Assembly: GCA_964247055.1 (NCBI GenBank)
Contig: OZ176050.1
Span: 10,602,001-10,666,000, forward strand
From: Paragordius varius
Taxonomy: Eukaryota; Nematomorpha
Length of the DNA stretch: 64,000 bases
Direction of reading: 5' to 3'
Shown: positions 1 through 11,858 of the stretch, one piece after another
Layout of the letters: each line of letters starts with the position of its first letter
Numbering within the stretch: position 1 is the stretch's first letter
Made by a program: the position numbers and the translations under genes
Notes under the pieces: generated by a model
Databases searched by the model: none
Seen by the model: only the letters and a program-made list of their open reading frames with translations
What the model was told of the DNA's origin: nothing

Positions 1-419
1 CGTTTGAGCATATCCATCATATTGCCAGTAAGCAATAATTTTCAACATCCTTTTTTTCTAATAATGCACGCCTTTCATATTGCGCACATTCGATAATTAC
101 TGAATGGACGCTACCTTTTAACGGACTCAAATTGAAAGTTACAGGGTCTGTATCTTAATCGTCTACATGATTTTCGCTGAAGCCTTTTCTTAGTCAAACC
201 GATAATGAAATAGCCAATAATAGCTCTCGTTACTGTATAAAGAATTCAATGATCGCATAACTAATTAAAGAACTTCTAAAATTATATATACAGTAATGTG
301 ACCAGGTTTTTAAACTTTGACGCAGTACAAAATCAAAACATACTTTCCCTGTTTTTACACCATCAGAATATATTACACAGTTTCCACATAAAATATCTAG
401 TATCATGGTGTTTTTGGTT

Positions 420-930
420 TTAGGTGTGGGCTCTGAAAGTCCCAATTTTTTGGCTTTTTTAAAATGAATTGTTCTGTTAAAATAAAATCAAATTTCCGAC
501 ATTGTGCAGAATAATTTTATATATATCCTAAATTTAGTCGACTAAATATATTAAAATAATGCATAATTTCAAAATTAAATTTTTAACAAAATTTTGTTTG
601 AGCGTACACACTATTTTGAGTTGATGGTAATGATATAAACGGTTGGATACCATTTATATATATTTCGATAATGCTAAACATTTTTTTCACTCAGAATTTT
701 GATTAAAATATTGCTTCGTTTTCAAATTTATGTTAAATAAAAATTGTGTTGTTTTACTAAAATTCAGCCATCGCAAGCAAACAAACCTTTAATTTAAATA
801 TCTCCACCTATAATAACAACATTAACGAATTATTCAAAAAAGGGTTGTATTATATCTTAAAGCGTACCGTTTCCATCATTTCAAAATAGTTTGATGTAAG
901 CCTCAATAAAAATTCGTTAATGCAAAAAAA
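420..930. repeat. Palindromic dispersed repeat (family C), copy 1
   Basis: It starts with a 'gggctctgaaagtcccaa' block and has a central pair of opposed segments near 600-625 and 880-910. The same blocks recur near 27.1-28.0, 29.3-29.5, 30.2-31.1, 31.4-31.8 and 59.2-59.7 kb. No coding capacity is seen. The class is not clear; it resembles a non-autonomous foldback element. Confidence 0.5.
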
Positions 931-1349
931 TAAAAAAACTAATAAAAATTAGAGTTTAGGAAAAAATTAAGAAATATCATACCTCCCACTTAATAAGTAT
1001 GGAAAAGGTAAAAACTCTAAATTTTTTAATACTAAAAAAAAGGTTATTTCGCCCCATACATAATATATTTTATATAATAGTTACGGGATATAACAAAAAT
1101 GAACTTTATAAACTTGATCAAACATTTATTAAAATATCATAAATTATTTTGTTATTGAATTTTGAGGCACCTCTTTTTGCGGAAGCCCTGAGTTACAGAG
1201 CCATTAGCCTGAATCTTACGGTAAAATCCGAGATTTATAGAGCGCGAACTAAATCATAATCGGTTAGACTGATACAAAATCTTATCTTATGTATAATTCG
1301 AGGAGAAAATAAAATATTAACCAATTAAAAATGGGCCAATCTTAGTTTT

Positions 1350-1561
1350 TTACCGCAAAATAAACCATTTCTTTACAAATTATGGGTTTATCTTCACGGG
1401 CACTTTAAATATAATATTTTTTTTAATAAATAAAAGGTTATTTATAGTTATAAAATAATATTTTTTAATTTCAAAAAGCAGTACAAAAGAGCCGCAGTAC
1501 ACACGCAGTTTTCCGAAAATCCAGTACTGTACTGCGAAAAACAGCCTATCTGGTCACATTA
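1350..1561. repeat. Dispersed repeat (family E), copy 1
   Basis: About 210 bp sharing long blocks with 45621-45838. These include 'aaccatttctttacaaatta', 'aaaaagcagtacaaaa' and the ending 'aaaaacagcctatctggtca'. Related end sequences (GTACTGC...GGTCAC) appear on the other strand near 290-335 and 36700-36740, so this is probably the end of a larger, older DNA transposon family. Confidence 0.6.
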
Positions 1562-2812
1562 GCATATAGCAAAAGTAGTGTTTAATTATATAAACCAATA
1601 TTTTATATAAAATACTATTTATAAATTATTTGATGTCTACGATTTTAATTTAATACTGCACAACTCAGTATTTTCTCTATTCGCATCTGCAGGATCATTT
1701 GCGGATAATTTTGTGAGATTTTACACCTCTGCAACTGTTTATTACCCACCATTCTATCTTACTAGTTTCCCCTTACCATATCTTCTAAATAATTAAGTTT
1801 TTGTTCCCGCAGTGTTATATGAGCATTAATTTTATTTGTCAGAGTCTGCCCATGTTATTCTAAATTACACAACATCTTTTTTATTTCAAATTTCACTACA
1901 ACGTGATTGGTATTAAAGCGTTTGACAATCCTAATTTGCTTTTTAGATGTGTATTAAAGGATTTTGATATCTGAGTTAGAACATCATCTGTTTATTATTA
2001 TGGGTCCATATTTTTAAAAGTAATTCCAATATAATATTAATTAAAATAACCATAACTTGTGCAGACCTCTATAAAAGTGCGAGCTTTCAAAGTTACTAGA
2101 ATTTTCCAGAATCACAATTTTGTATCCCCATGTTTTATTTTATGATATTAACAATGATTCTAAATACGTATTAAGCTTTGTATCATATAAATCTTTAGTC
2201 AAAATTAAAACGGATTTATTAAATTGGAAAATTATATATAATCAGTTTTTGCCTGAAATTAAATATATATATTTTCCTAAAAACCACAATACGTCGTCAT
2301 GTCCAAATCACCACTCTGTGATCACTTTTATATTCGAAAATTAATTCTTTTTGCCGAAGAGTGTCAGTTCTGATATTATATCTTTTGAATCATGGTATAG
2401 TTAACATTTGAGAAATTGAGGAATTTATTTTTTTAGGTTTAAAAATAGGAAACTCACATCATTCAGTCAATAAAAATTTAATTTATGCTTATATTTATAT
2501 TTAAAAAACTATCCACTCAGGATAATTAGTATTTTTTTAATATATAAGTGTAGTAAACCCTTTTAGAAATCGGATTTTTATTCATTATTCATTTTGATCA
2601 AATTTCTCATAATTGATTGACTCACAAATTTCCATAATGTCGCCAGTTTTACATTAACCTCATTAAAAAAACGGTATTTATGATTTCACCTTATCACATT
2701 TTTCGTTAAACAAAATTTATAAAATATGCAAAAATAACTTACAGAAAACAGATGACATGACATGATTTCTAATCGTAAATGAATCAAGTAGAAGATTAAA
2801 ATCTAAACATAG

Positions 2813-2962
2813 CTTCCGACGGTCCTTGGTTGTAGCTATCGGTGTCCAGCTAACAGACACCAGCAAGGAATTGTATCATTCCTGTTGTTACAGCTGTTTA
2901 GCATTCATTACAGGACATTCGAATCTCAAATAAAAGGAAGATCAGACTTTTACTTTTCATAA
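2813..2962 (+). CDS. Possible exon, unrecognised
   Basis: After an AG at 2811-2812 the frame stays open for 49 codons in a region less AT-rich than its surroundings, ending in TAA. The peptide includes CSYRCPANRHQQG and then a hydrophobic FLLLQLF stretch. No family is recognised and no partner exon was found. It could equally be an eroded transposon piece or chance. Confidence 0.17.
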   Translation, partial: LPTVLGCSYRCPANRHQQGIVSFLLLQLFSIHYRTFESQIKGRSDFYFS

Positions 2963-4234
2963 TAAGATGGTTATGGTTTCCATTCGACTCGGGCAGTTAA
3001 TGAATATTAAACCACTGGTTAGCGCGTTTGATCAATCGGCGCAACAATTGACATCTGGATAATAATATAGGCGTAGTACCTTTTAATATTCTGTTTTTGT
3101 TTTTTGCCATTTCTAGGGTCCATTAATATATTTGACATAATTTTGTTTGTTATGCTTAAAATTTATAAATTCATTATTTAAAATGAAACAACGCTCATTG
3201 CAATATTGTAGGCAAACCGTGCTGTTAACAAAACTAGGGATGACCAAAAACGATTTCGCTTCAAAGATTCTAAAAAATATCCAAGACATTGTAAAAATTA
3301 CTATGGGCATTAAGGCTAAAATATTTACCTTCTAGATTGTAAAAAAATCTAACATTGTTCTCTCAAGTTATATTTCGGTTTAGTGATAGCATACATTAAA
3401 CTTGTTATGATTAACAAGTGTTGGATAATATTTATAAAGTAATACCCAAAATTCGGCTCAAACCCCGCATATGGATCGATGAAATGCTATTTGCCACCAA
3501 AAGGATATTAACTATTATAGTATAAATACATTTATGTTGGTGTTGTGGCCCGCAGCATAAAATTTTTCTATGCGACCACGAAATATTATGGTTACTACCA
3601 TTTAAAACATAAGTTTAAAAACGGGAAAAAGATGTTTAATAATATGTATTAAAATTGTATTTTAACAAACAAAAATTCAATATTAAATCATTTATTTTTT
3701 TAAATCGACCAGATATAAAACTACCCTAAAAGGTATTATTTATAAATTATATGTAATGGCAACAAAAAATTATTACAGACCGTGACACTTTTCAACAATG
3801 CGCTACGGGATGAGTTGAGCTTTAAAATCTATCGGTTTGGCTTGATCCGATTTCATAATTTAACTTTTAAAGCGATTTGAGGCCTAAACATGCTCCAAAA
3901 CTATACTAAATATCAATTTTTGATCAGTACTATTATGCCAATCATCGTTTTATAATGGGGTCACTAATTAATTCTTTTGGTGTTAAAACACGTATTTATT
4001 GAATCTGTCAATATTATAAACCATTCTTACAACCGGTTAATAACCTCCACATAGATTTAGGAACCAGTTCAGTGGGATTTGAGGTTGAAATATTCTTGTG
4101 GTATAGTTATAATTTTGGTGAGAAATAAATTTGTAAAAAACCACATATAATTAAATATTTTTATAAATATTGTTACATTTATTCAGTCTTAATTTTGATT
4201 TTAAGAAATAAAATTATTTGAAATATATCAAGCT

Positions 4235-5203
4235 ATGAAGAAAAACATGACCATGCTGAGTTTTGTCATGTTGTCCCTTCTAAGTTTTATAATTTTAGCG
4301 CTGACTAGTCTGATTCATGGACACTTTTCTGATAAAAATTATTACAATAATAATTATGATTTGGAAGAGTATCAAACCACTAACAATTGGTTGACCAATT
4401 TTGCTGATTATACCACAGCTAAGCTCAGTTTTCCACCAAACATCCCAAAACATTTTCACAAAAAGCGCTCACACAAACGTAAACATCGCAAAGGTAACAG
4501 AAAACACAAAGCTCATCATAAATGTAATATTACAGTATCTACGACCAAAGTAACACCCATTATTATTATTCATACTACGACGCAAGAAAGTACAACGGGA
4601 GAAAGTACGACAACCTACCTGCCAACCACTACCCCCAAAAAAATTATTACCACAAAAATAACGAAATCCACTATTCTTACTACACCCAATACGACACCTC
4701 ATCACCATAAACCTCACAAAGGTCATCATGTGCACTCTTATTGGAGAAGAAGGCATTTATTACATCGCGGGAGACATCATTGGAAACACCACCACCATCA
4801 TCATAAAACTACAAGTAGTTCCAATGTGACAACAGTCTCAACTCCGGGTAATGGAACTGCTCCAACGAAACCATGTAAACACAAACATACGCACAGTACA
4901 TCGGAAAGTACCACTGAACAATATACTACGACATACATAACGACGACAGAAGGAACAACCAAACATGTAAGCACTACTGGTACAACCAAATTAACAAGCC
5001 CCTCGACCACAACTTTTTGTTTCAAACATCATAAAGCTCATGGAAAACATCATTTTAAAAGATCGTTCCTTCATCATTATGGAAAGTTACAGCACAAGTT
5101 TGGGAGAAAGCACAAGATATATGCATTGCCTTATCACAAACATCATGGACATCATCATAGAAAATTTGGAAGAAATCATTATCGTCGCTATTTACATTAT
5201 TGA
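4235..5203 (+). CDS. Secreted Thr-rich, His/Lys-rich protein
   Basis: A single-exon gene for 322 aa. Residues 1-30 look like a signal peptide (two lysines, a hydrophobic core at about 7-26, then IHGH), so the protein is probably secreted. The mature part alternates strongly basic His/Lys blocks (about 72-96, 156-192 and 264-322, with six His in a row at 185-190) with Thr/Ser-rich mucin-like blocks (about 100-150, 192-206 and 221-260). The three cysteines (97, 214, 262) sit at block borders. The Thr blocks carry related motifs (ESTTGESTTTYL and ESTTEQYTTTYI), suggesting internal duplication. His clusters suggest metal binding and the Thr blocks suggest O-glycosylation; both are inferences. ATG follows an AT-rich leader, and AATAAA lies at 5373-5378, about 170 bp after the stop. 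No homologue is recognised. Confidence 0.8.
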   Translation: MKKNMTMLSFVMLSLLSFIILALTSLIHGHFSDKNYYNNNYDLEEYQTTNNWLTNFADYTTAKLSFPPNIPKHFHKKRSHKRKHRKGNRKHKAHHKCNITVSTTKVTPIIIIHTTTQESTTGESTTTYLPTTTPKKIITTKITKSTILTTPNTTPHHHKPHKGHHVHSYWRRRHLLHRGRHHWKHHHHHHKTTSSSNVTTVSTPGNGTAPTKPCKHKHTHSTSESTTEQYTTTYITTTEGTTKHVSTTGTTKLTSPSTTTFCFKHHKAHGKHHFKRSFLHHYGKLQHKFGRKHKIYALPYHKHHGHHHRKFGRNHYRRYLHY

Positions 5204-5372
5204 AATGAGGATAAACAAGCCTTATAAGTTTAGTAGCTTCAAATAATGATTATTAATTAACTTTTATATAATAGTCTAGAATAGATCATACCATAATTTG
5301 ATTTGTTTATTATTTAATATGTAATGTTGTTTGTATAACAAACCTTTTGTAAATTTATATTTTAAAGCGGGT

Positions 5373-5378
5373 AATAAA
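5373..5378 (+). terminator. Polyadenylation signal
   Basis: AATAAA about 170 bp downstream of the Thr/His-rich gene's stop codon, followed by a T/G-rich stretch. It is the best candidate cleavage signal for that gene. Confidence 0.5.
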
Positions 5379-5580
5379 TATTTGTTTTGTGCAGCGGTTT
5401 AATTCAAAAATTTTCCTAGTATTAATATCAAATTAATAATTAGTTGAGTTTTAAAAATATTTATTTACTGTGATAAATATTTTTATTTATCATTTAGGTT
5501 CTACGTTTAAATTATTTTTGAATGCATTCATTAATATATGGCTCTCAATTAAATTAATGAGTTTTCTACATAACCATGAA

Positions 5581-6560
5581 AACAGTGGCGAAACTACGGG
5601 GAGCTAGGGGATGCAAATGCAGGGGGCCCCAATTAAAACAGGGACCTTTTTTATTATTTTTATTAAATTTGGGCCTCCATACTATTTTGCGGGGGGAGGG
5701 AAATTTATTACCTTATTTTTTATTTACAGATATGTTAGTAAGGATTGCTTAAAAAATTGTTATTGATTGAAAGGAAGAAAAAGTAAAAAAATACCTTTTC
5801 ACTATCTCAATAAGCGGTTTTATTATAAGTTGATTAAAACATACAGTCTCTACAATGTTACAATCAAATGGACAAAAGCAAAAACAGAGCTCGAAAATTT
5901 AAATATAAACTTATTAAAATATAGAAGTGACTATATAACCGCAAAAAAAGATATCATGGAATGGCAATAAAATGGGACATTTTAATCTGTTTTAAATAAT
6001 AAGAGACATAAAATTATTAAAAAACATATTGATGAACTTGCCAATGATGATAAGTTTAGAGTGAATGTTTATAATGAAATTAAGATATTCCTTTTTCATG
6101 TAAAAAAAATATCCGGCAGTTTTTATAGCGGCGAATATGTTTTTATTTCTGATTCCATCAAAGTTAACTAAAATGAGTGAAGTATAAATTATCAGTTCAG
6201 CCAAAAATTCTAATAATTGATTATCCAAACGATTTAGTGAGTATTCAATCAAATAGTTTCAGTTAATTTGCTAATGCTAGGCACTTTTCAGAACTAGTAA
6301 TTATTAAGGACCTAACAGTTTCAGCCAGTTGTTATGAAATTATAACAGCATTATTATTGTTTGTGATTTTACCAATTACGGTTGCTACAGCGGAACGTTC
6401 ATTCTCAAAGTTAAAAATAATATAATATTATATTAGAAGCATGATGGAAAAAAAGTAATTGATCCTTAGCAATTGTAAAGGAGATAGCGGATTAAATAAA
6501 AGAGATATTAGAAAATTTGCTCCGCAAAATCGAGAAAACGAAATTTTAAATTATAATTTT
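5581..6560 (+). mobile_element. Relic of a hAT transposon (ZMYM1-like)
   Basis: The left end resembles a hAT terminus (CAGTGGCGAAACTACGGGG, near 5582), followed by the G-rich run often seen just inside such ends. Near 6330-6470 the + strand reads through a typical hAT C-terminal dimerisation segment (PITVATAERSFSKLKI, then RSMM and LSNC). The frame is interrupted and no matching right end was found, so the element is old and non-functional. The piece at 5767-5970 is open for 67 codons but is not clearly alignable. Confidence 0.65.
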
Positions 6561-6770
6561 CTGATCAATATATACGCCTAATGACTTATGTAATTATTAA
6601 CTCTATATTTTATTGTTAAGATTAAGGAATAGGCGGTGGTTATGGTGGCCAATGGGAACTAACCATTATATATAAAAATAATATTGGCATAATAATATTA
6701 TTATCATTTTTGAATATAATATTTCCTTACAAATCTAAGGGATGCGTTTGGTGAAAAGATAACTACAAAC

Positions 6771-8613
6771 GTACTCCTACGCAGCCCAAGTCCTTCGGAC
6801 TTCTGAGGGGCTATTTGAAAAAAGGGACAATAAAATGATCCACATATGTGGATTATTTCGAAAAATTATTTAATAGCTATGATTCCATAAAAATTTTAAA
6901 ACGGTGCATTCATACTAATATTTTGTTTACTTGGGGGAAAATAGAGTTAAAAAATTATTTTTGTTAACTTTGTTTTTTGAAAAAATTGCATTTTAGTAGG
7001 GGGAAACCGGGACAAAAGAGGGCCTAAATATAAAAAGCGAGCCAACTATGTTAGGCGCAATCGAAAATGACTAACAAAAATGATATTTAAAATTGAATGG
7101 TTTAACACCTTCTCCGGAATATTGTCCCAAAGACACAAATTAAATAAAATCGTTTTTTACACAGAGGCCCGAACTAGGGGCATAATTAAAAAAGGGATAA
7201 GCTATTGTCGGGGCATTCATTAATGAATATATTTTTTCGATATTTGGATTTGAATGGGTCCGGTTTTCTGGAAACAGATCAATGACGGATCAGTTTTTAG
7301 CAGGTAGCTCCTACCCAGCAGCTATCATCAAAGAAACACTTGACTAAATTTTTGGTGGACTTTGTTTCTTGAAAAAAATGGTTTTACGGGAGTGGGTAAA
7401 ACGAGGGCCCAAATTAAAAAAGCAAGACGACTATGTTCGGCGCAATCAAAAATAATTAAACAATAATCATATTTATAATTAAATGATCCAACACGTTCTC
7501 CGGAAAATTTTCTTAAAGACACGATTTTTGTGGACTTATGTTATAAAAAAAACCATTTTTCACCCGGGGTGGGCTCGAACTGGGGACCAATTTCAAAAGA
7601 TTATATATTTTCGATATTTGGATTTGAATGGGTCTACCAGTTTTCCGGAAACATATCACGAAGCGACATGACGAATCAGTTTTTAGCGGGTAGCTTCTTA
7701 CCCAGCAGCAATCATCAAATAAACGCTTGACTAAAATTTTTGCCCTTTAACAGAAAATACGAAAAATCCTTACTAAATTTTTGCAGTCTCATACCTTGGG
7801 CAAAAAACAATCAAAAAATTATTTTTGTGGACTTTGTTTTTTTGAAAAAAATGGCCTCTTACGGGGGTAGCGGGTAAAAAGAGGGCCTAAATCAAAAAAG
7901 TGAGTCGACTATGTTCGACGCGATCGAAAATAACTGAACAAAAATCATATTTGGAAATGAATGGTCCAACACTTTCTCCAAAAAATTGACTTAACCCATT
8001 TTTCACATGGGGTAAGCCCGAGCTGGGGGCCTAATTTAAAAAAGGGCGGGAAAACCGATGAACCCAATCAAATCCAAATATCGAAAAATTATAATCATTC
8101 ATGAATGCCCCGACAATACAGATCACAACACATGACTGATCAGTTAGCGGGTAGCTCCTTACCCAGCAGCTATCATCAAAGAAACGCTTGACTAAAATTT
8201 TTGACTTTTATCAGGGAATACGTGGAATCCATATAAAATTTTTACGGTCTCATACCTAGGGCGAAAATAGATTTAAAAAAATATTTTTGTGGACTTTATT
8301 TTTTAAAATGGCATTTTACGGGGGGAGCGGGTAAAAAGAGGCCCAAATTAAAAAAGCGAGACGACTATGTTCGGCGATGATCCAACACGTTCACCAGAAA
8401 AATGTCTCAAAGACAAAATTTTTGTGGACTTCTGTTTTCAAAAAAACCCATTTTTCACACGGGGCCCTAACTGAGGGCCTATTTAAAACGGGCGAAGCTA
8501 TTGTCGGGGCATTCATTAATGATTATATTTTTTCGATATTTGTATTCGAATGGTACCGGTTTTCCGGTACCAGATCACAAAGCCAGCATTTTCCATTTTT
8601 ATAAAAATATAGA
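6771..8613 (-). mobile_element. Non-autonomous Helitron-like element (copy H1)
   Basis: Minus-oriented. The 5' terminus is TCTATAT...ATAAAAATGG at the right end (8613, flanked by T on the + strand), and the left end carries the GAAGTCC/GGACTTC hairpin seen in other copies. The interior holds about four diverged units around the blocks 'cgaagctattgtcggggcat' and 'ttttttcgatatttggattt'. One core (about 8048-8117) is inverted relative to the others. No Rep or helicase coding is seen. All short open frames here are by-products of the repeat. Confidence 0.65.
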
Positions 8614-9205
8614 TTAAGAATGCTGAACATTTCTGCACCTCAGAATTTTTTTAAAAGTTTTGTTTGCCTTCAAATTCGGGTAAATTAAATTTCAATAATA
8701 ACATAAATTTGAAGACGCTTGAGAATAGTTTTCATATATGATTGTACATACCCAATCGTTAGTACTTTATTCGGTCCTTTTTGATGATGTATTCAACCAA
8801 GCATTCTTCGCATTTGTAATGTAAAAAGATATATCCACAAAAAGAGATGCTTGGTTTAATACAAATTGGAAAAGCAATGTCACATTAATAAAATTAAATC
8901 TAATATTTATTATGCTAAAAATTTAGTGAGGTGGTCCTCTTAAGGCCGCAAATAATTTAGATGATGTTATACGCTATATTTGGTTACCCAAATACGTACC
9001 TTAATAACTTTGTATTATTTTCTTCATATAAAACGAATGTTTTAAATTTATAACCATAAGTTTTTTGCCATATTTATTTATGGTACCATGTCCGTTGTCT
9101 ACTTTAGATAAAAATATTGGTAGAATATATTTCATCTTCAGATAGTGAACAGCCTTTCTATGCACAGCCTAAGAATCATTAAAACAGGGCTATTCCCCTT
9201 TTTCA
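8614..9205. other. AT-rich spacer, nothing recognised
   Basis: About 590 bp between a Helitron-like copy and a TTAA element. No open frame of note, no RNA gene and no repeat block shared with the rest of the window was seen. Confidence 0.6.
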
Positions 9206-9687
9206 TTAACACTGCGATTTAATTTGGATTTCTAGTGACCCCCATATTAAAAATGATATTATTAAAAAACTAATGAAAGGGACGGTTCCAATTTAAATTT
9301 AAATAAACCAAAATAACTGAATAACATTTAGTTATAAAAATCTTGATAATAAAGTACTACGCCTATTGTGCAACAATTTTGCTAAAATTGCTTTTTATAT
9401 TCTGACGTAAAATTAAAAATTTATTATAAAGTTATCAATAACATAAATTTAACAAGGAAAGTGGTTAATTTTGCAATATTATAGATCCCCATTTGGCTTA
9501 TATAAAATAATTATTATCAATTTTTTGTAGATATCCTTTTTAAAATTTCGGTGTGTTATATAAGTGGAAACTTTTGGAATGGCTTTAATTTATTCCTTAT
9601 TTCAAAAATATTTGATATTAAACAACCCAGGGGTCTCCAAAAGTCAAATACCGGAACGGAAATGAATGTGTTGTACCTAAGTGTTAA
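9206..9687 (-). mobile_element. TTAA-flanked MITE, degraded copy 6
   Basis: Bounded by TTAA at 9206-9209 and 9684-9687. It starts with CACTGCGATTTAATTTGG, a worn form of the family's short end (CACTTCGATTCAAATTGGGG). It finishes with GAATGTGTTGTACCTAAGTG, a worn form of the long end. The internal block 'gggacggttccaatttaaat' is shared with the other copies. At 482 bp it is shorter and more diverged than copies near 16-17 kb, so probably older. Confidence 0.7.
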
Positions 9688-9714
9688 ACTCTAGGTCCTT
9701 TTATAACTCTATTA

Positions 9715-10800
9715 CCTCCTATGCTTTAAATTTTTATGGTATTATACCTATTGTGAATGGATTTGGAATTAATTAAATTCTATTACAATTAATTCACCTG
9801 ATACCCGTAGAAACAATTTATTCTGACTTCTTCCTCCTAGTGTTATTTTATTAATATCAAGAATAGTTAAGGACTATGAATTTTATTAAATTAATACTGG
9901 TGGCATATATTCATTATTTCTTCAATCCTCATTCCAACTTTTTTGGTTAAAGATACCAGTTCTACCTGGAGCTTTTACAACGTTAATTTTAGACAGAAAT
10001 ATTAACTCTCCCTTCGACCCTGTGGGGGGAGGATATTTGTTTTGTTCCAACACCTTTTTTGATTTTTGGTCACAATGAAGTATACACTTAATTCTCCCGG
10101 ATTCGGTTTAATCTTGCACGTATTTAGAGATAAGTCAAATAAAAAATATACATTGGCCATATAAGAATAATCTATGCCATAGCAGGAATAGGTGGTTTAG
10201 GTTGTACGAGCCCCCCATATATTTACGGTAAATATGAATGTAAACACCCGTGCTTTTTCTACCTCTGCTACAAATTGATATTCCTATAAGTATCAAAATT
10301 TTTTGATGGTTAGCTAAATAGCCTGCTCTAAATACTAAATTAGTGTTTACAATTGGGATTACGTTTTTTTGTTTATCGTAGGGGTTTTTAACACAAATCA
10401 TCTTGGGATCTTCTTCTTTGGATATCTCGCTTCATGATACTTAATAGGTGGTGGCTAGTTTTCATTACGTTTCACTAGATGTTGTATTTTCAATTTTTGC
10501 AGGATTCCGTGATTTCATACCTTTAGTTTTAGGAGTTTATACTAACAAAAAGATTGCTATTCTAATTTTCATCTTTTAAGAGGTAAACTTAAATTTTTCC
10601 CTCATCATCTATACGGATTCTTTGATATTTTTATACTATCTCATATCTAGGGTTTATAAATCTTATTATTAATACTACTTAAATGACTTCTTTTTAATGG
10701 TTTTACTCCGTCTTATAAAATTATTTTATATAATAACCCTATTTCCAAAACTGAGTTATCTATAGATTTCCTTTATGCCACAGATAAAACCAGCTATCTG
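9715..10800 (+). pseudogene. cox1: Nuclear copy of mitochondrial cox1 (NUMT)
   Basis: The + strand carries recognisable cytochrome c oxidase subunit I sequence in gene order, with many frame breaks. Segments seen: PIVNGFG-like (near 9760), LQL..SPDTRRNN..LLPPSVILLIS (about 9790-9860), LPVLPGAFTTLILDRNIN (about 9955-10005), GGG then an FWFFGHNEVYTLILPGFGL-like region (about 10020-10110), ATMI..IPISIKIFWWLA (about 10265-10315), SSLDISLHDT (about 10410-10440), VVASFHYVSL and FAGFRDFIPLVLG (about 10450-10540), then LNKK and NLNFFP. TGA must be read as Trp in FWFF and KIFWW, as in animal mitochondrial code. The frame is broken repeatedly and the copy sits among nuclear transposons, so it is a transferred fossil rather than a working gene. 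The right border is soft, just before a Helitron-like element. Confidence 0.85.
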
Positions 10801-10839
10801 TAATTTCCATCAAGTTGAAAAACATATTTTAAAAAAGTA

Positions 10840-11858
10840 TTAGCTGGCCCTGTCACGCTTCGCTCTCACGTAGTCTCACCGATAATTATTCTTGATAATT
10901 TGCAATAATAGAGGTAATGGAAATCAAAAAATAAAAATAATGTTTTTAATTATTCATATACGGTTTGCATAGGCTCATCAAATTTACTCGAAATCGACCA
11001 TATTTGAAATGACCTTTATTAAAGTTAATATTTAACTATTATTGGATTTATTTAAAACATTGGTTTTAAGAAACCGTAGTTAAAAGTTTTATATAGAAAT
11101 TGTTTCGCACAGCTGGGATCAAGGGATATAAAAAGTAATTTGTGGTCCCTTTTAAAAGAATATTATCCAATTCCCCAGAAATTTGTTTAACTGAACTCGT
11201 ATGGCTTCTTAATTTTTTTGAAGATTAGCTCCAAAACCACGCCATTTTTGTATGGCGTCTCTGGTAGACCCTTACCCATAGACCTATATGGAAAAGGCGC
11301 TGAGTTAAATTCTTTGCCTTTATAGGGTAAATATTTGGAATCATCTTTGATGCCATGGTCTCATAAGTTATTCGAAAAAATATCTTCACACTAAATAATC
11401 GGATGGCGTATTTTTAGGGCATAAAGGGCCCAAATTAACGGCTAATATCGACCTTTTTACCTAGTTACGGGTAATATTTCAAGCTTTTAATTAGCTCATA
11501 TGGACAAGACAATTTTTATATATGGCGCAGTTTTTGGCGGGTAGCTCCTTACCCAGGGCAGGTATTAAGCGTTGAAAATTTTTGCCTTTATATGGGAAAT
11601 GTCTGGATTATCATGGATTCCATATGTTCCTTTTAGACTCATAGGTTTTCTCAAATTTGCCTCCAAAGGCATGCTGTATCGGTATGGTGAGACGGTTATA
11701 TTTCCGGAAATTGTCTCAAAGACACGATTTTTGTGGATTTGTTTTCAAAAAAAACGTTTTACACGTGGTGGGCCCGAGCTGGGGGCCTAATTCAAAAGGT
11801 CGAAGCATTCATTAATAATTATATTTTTTTCAAAACTTGGATTTAAATTGGTCTAAAG
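10840..11858 (-). mobile_element. Helitron-like element, 5'-truncated (copy H2)
   Basis: Read on the minus strand it ends with a hairpin around GCGAAGCGTGAC, the block GGGCCAG and CTAA, followed by T: a Helitron 3' end matching copies H3 and H5. About 1 kb of the family's internal repeat units follows. It stops near 11858, within the 'ggatttaaattggtct' block, without the TCTATAT 5' terminus. Confidence 0.65.

Larger units (their letters stand above)
1..4234. other. AT-rich intergenic stretch with repeat pieces
   Basis: No recognisable gene. It holds one copy of the palindromic repeat family (about 420-930) and one copy of a second dispersed repeat (1350-1561), listed separately. Less AT-rich patches occur at 2810-3080 and 3800-3920. 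The first contains a 49-codon open stretch listed below as a possible exon. A short hairpin, GGTGTC/GACACC, lies near 2840-2862. The rest looks like ordinary AT-rich sequence. Confidence 0.6.

Noticed and set aside
230-445. 71-codon minus-strand frame with protein-like residues (CGNCVIYSDGVKTGKVCFD)
   Set aside because: It overlaps repeat family C on one side and shares the GTACTGC...GGTCAC block with family E on the other, so a transposon fragment is more likely. No splice partner was found.
4469-5025. Two minus-strand frames opposite the Thr/His-rich gene
   Set aside because: They are antisense images of Thr (ACN) and His (CAY) codon runs, giving Val- and Met-rich peptides without meaning.
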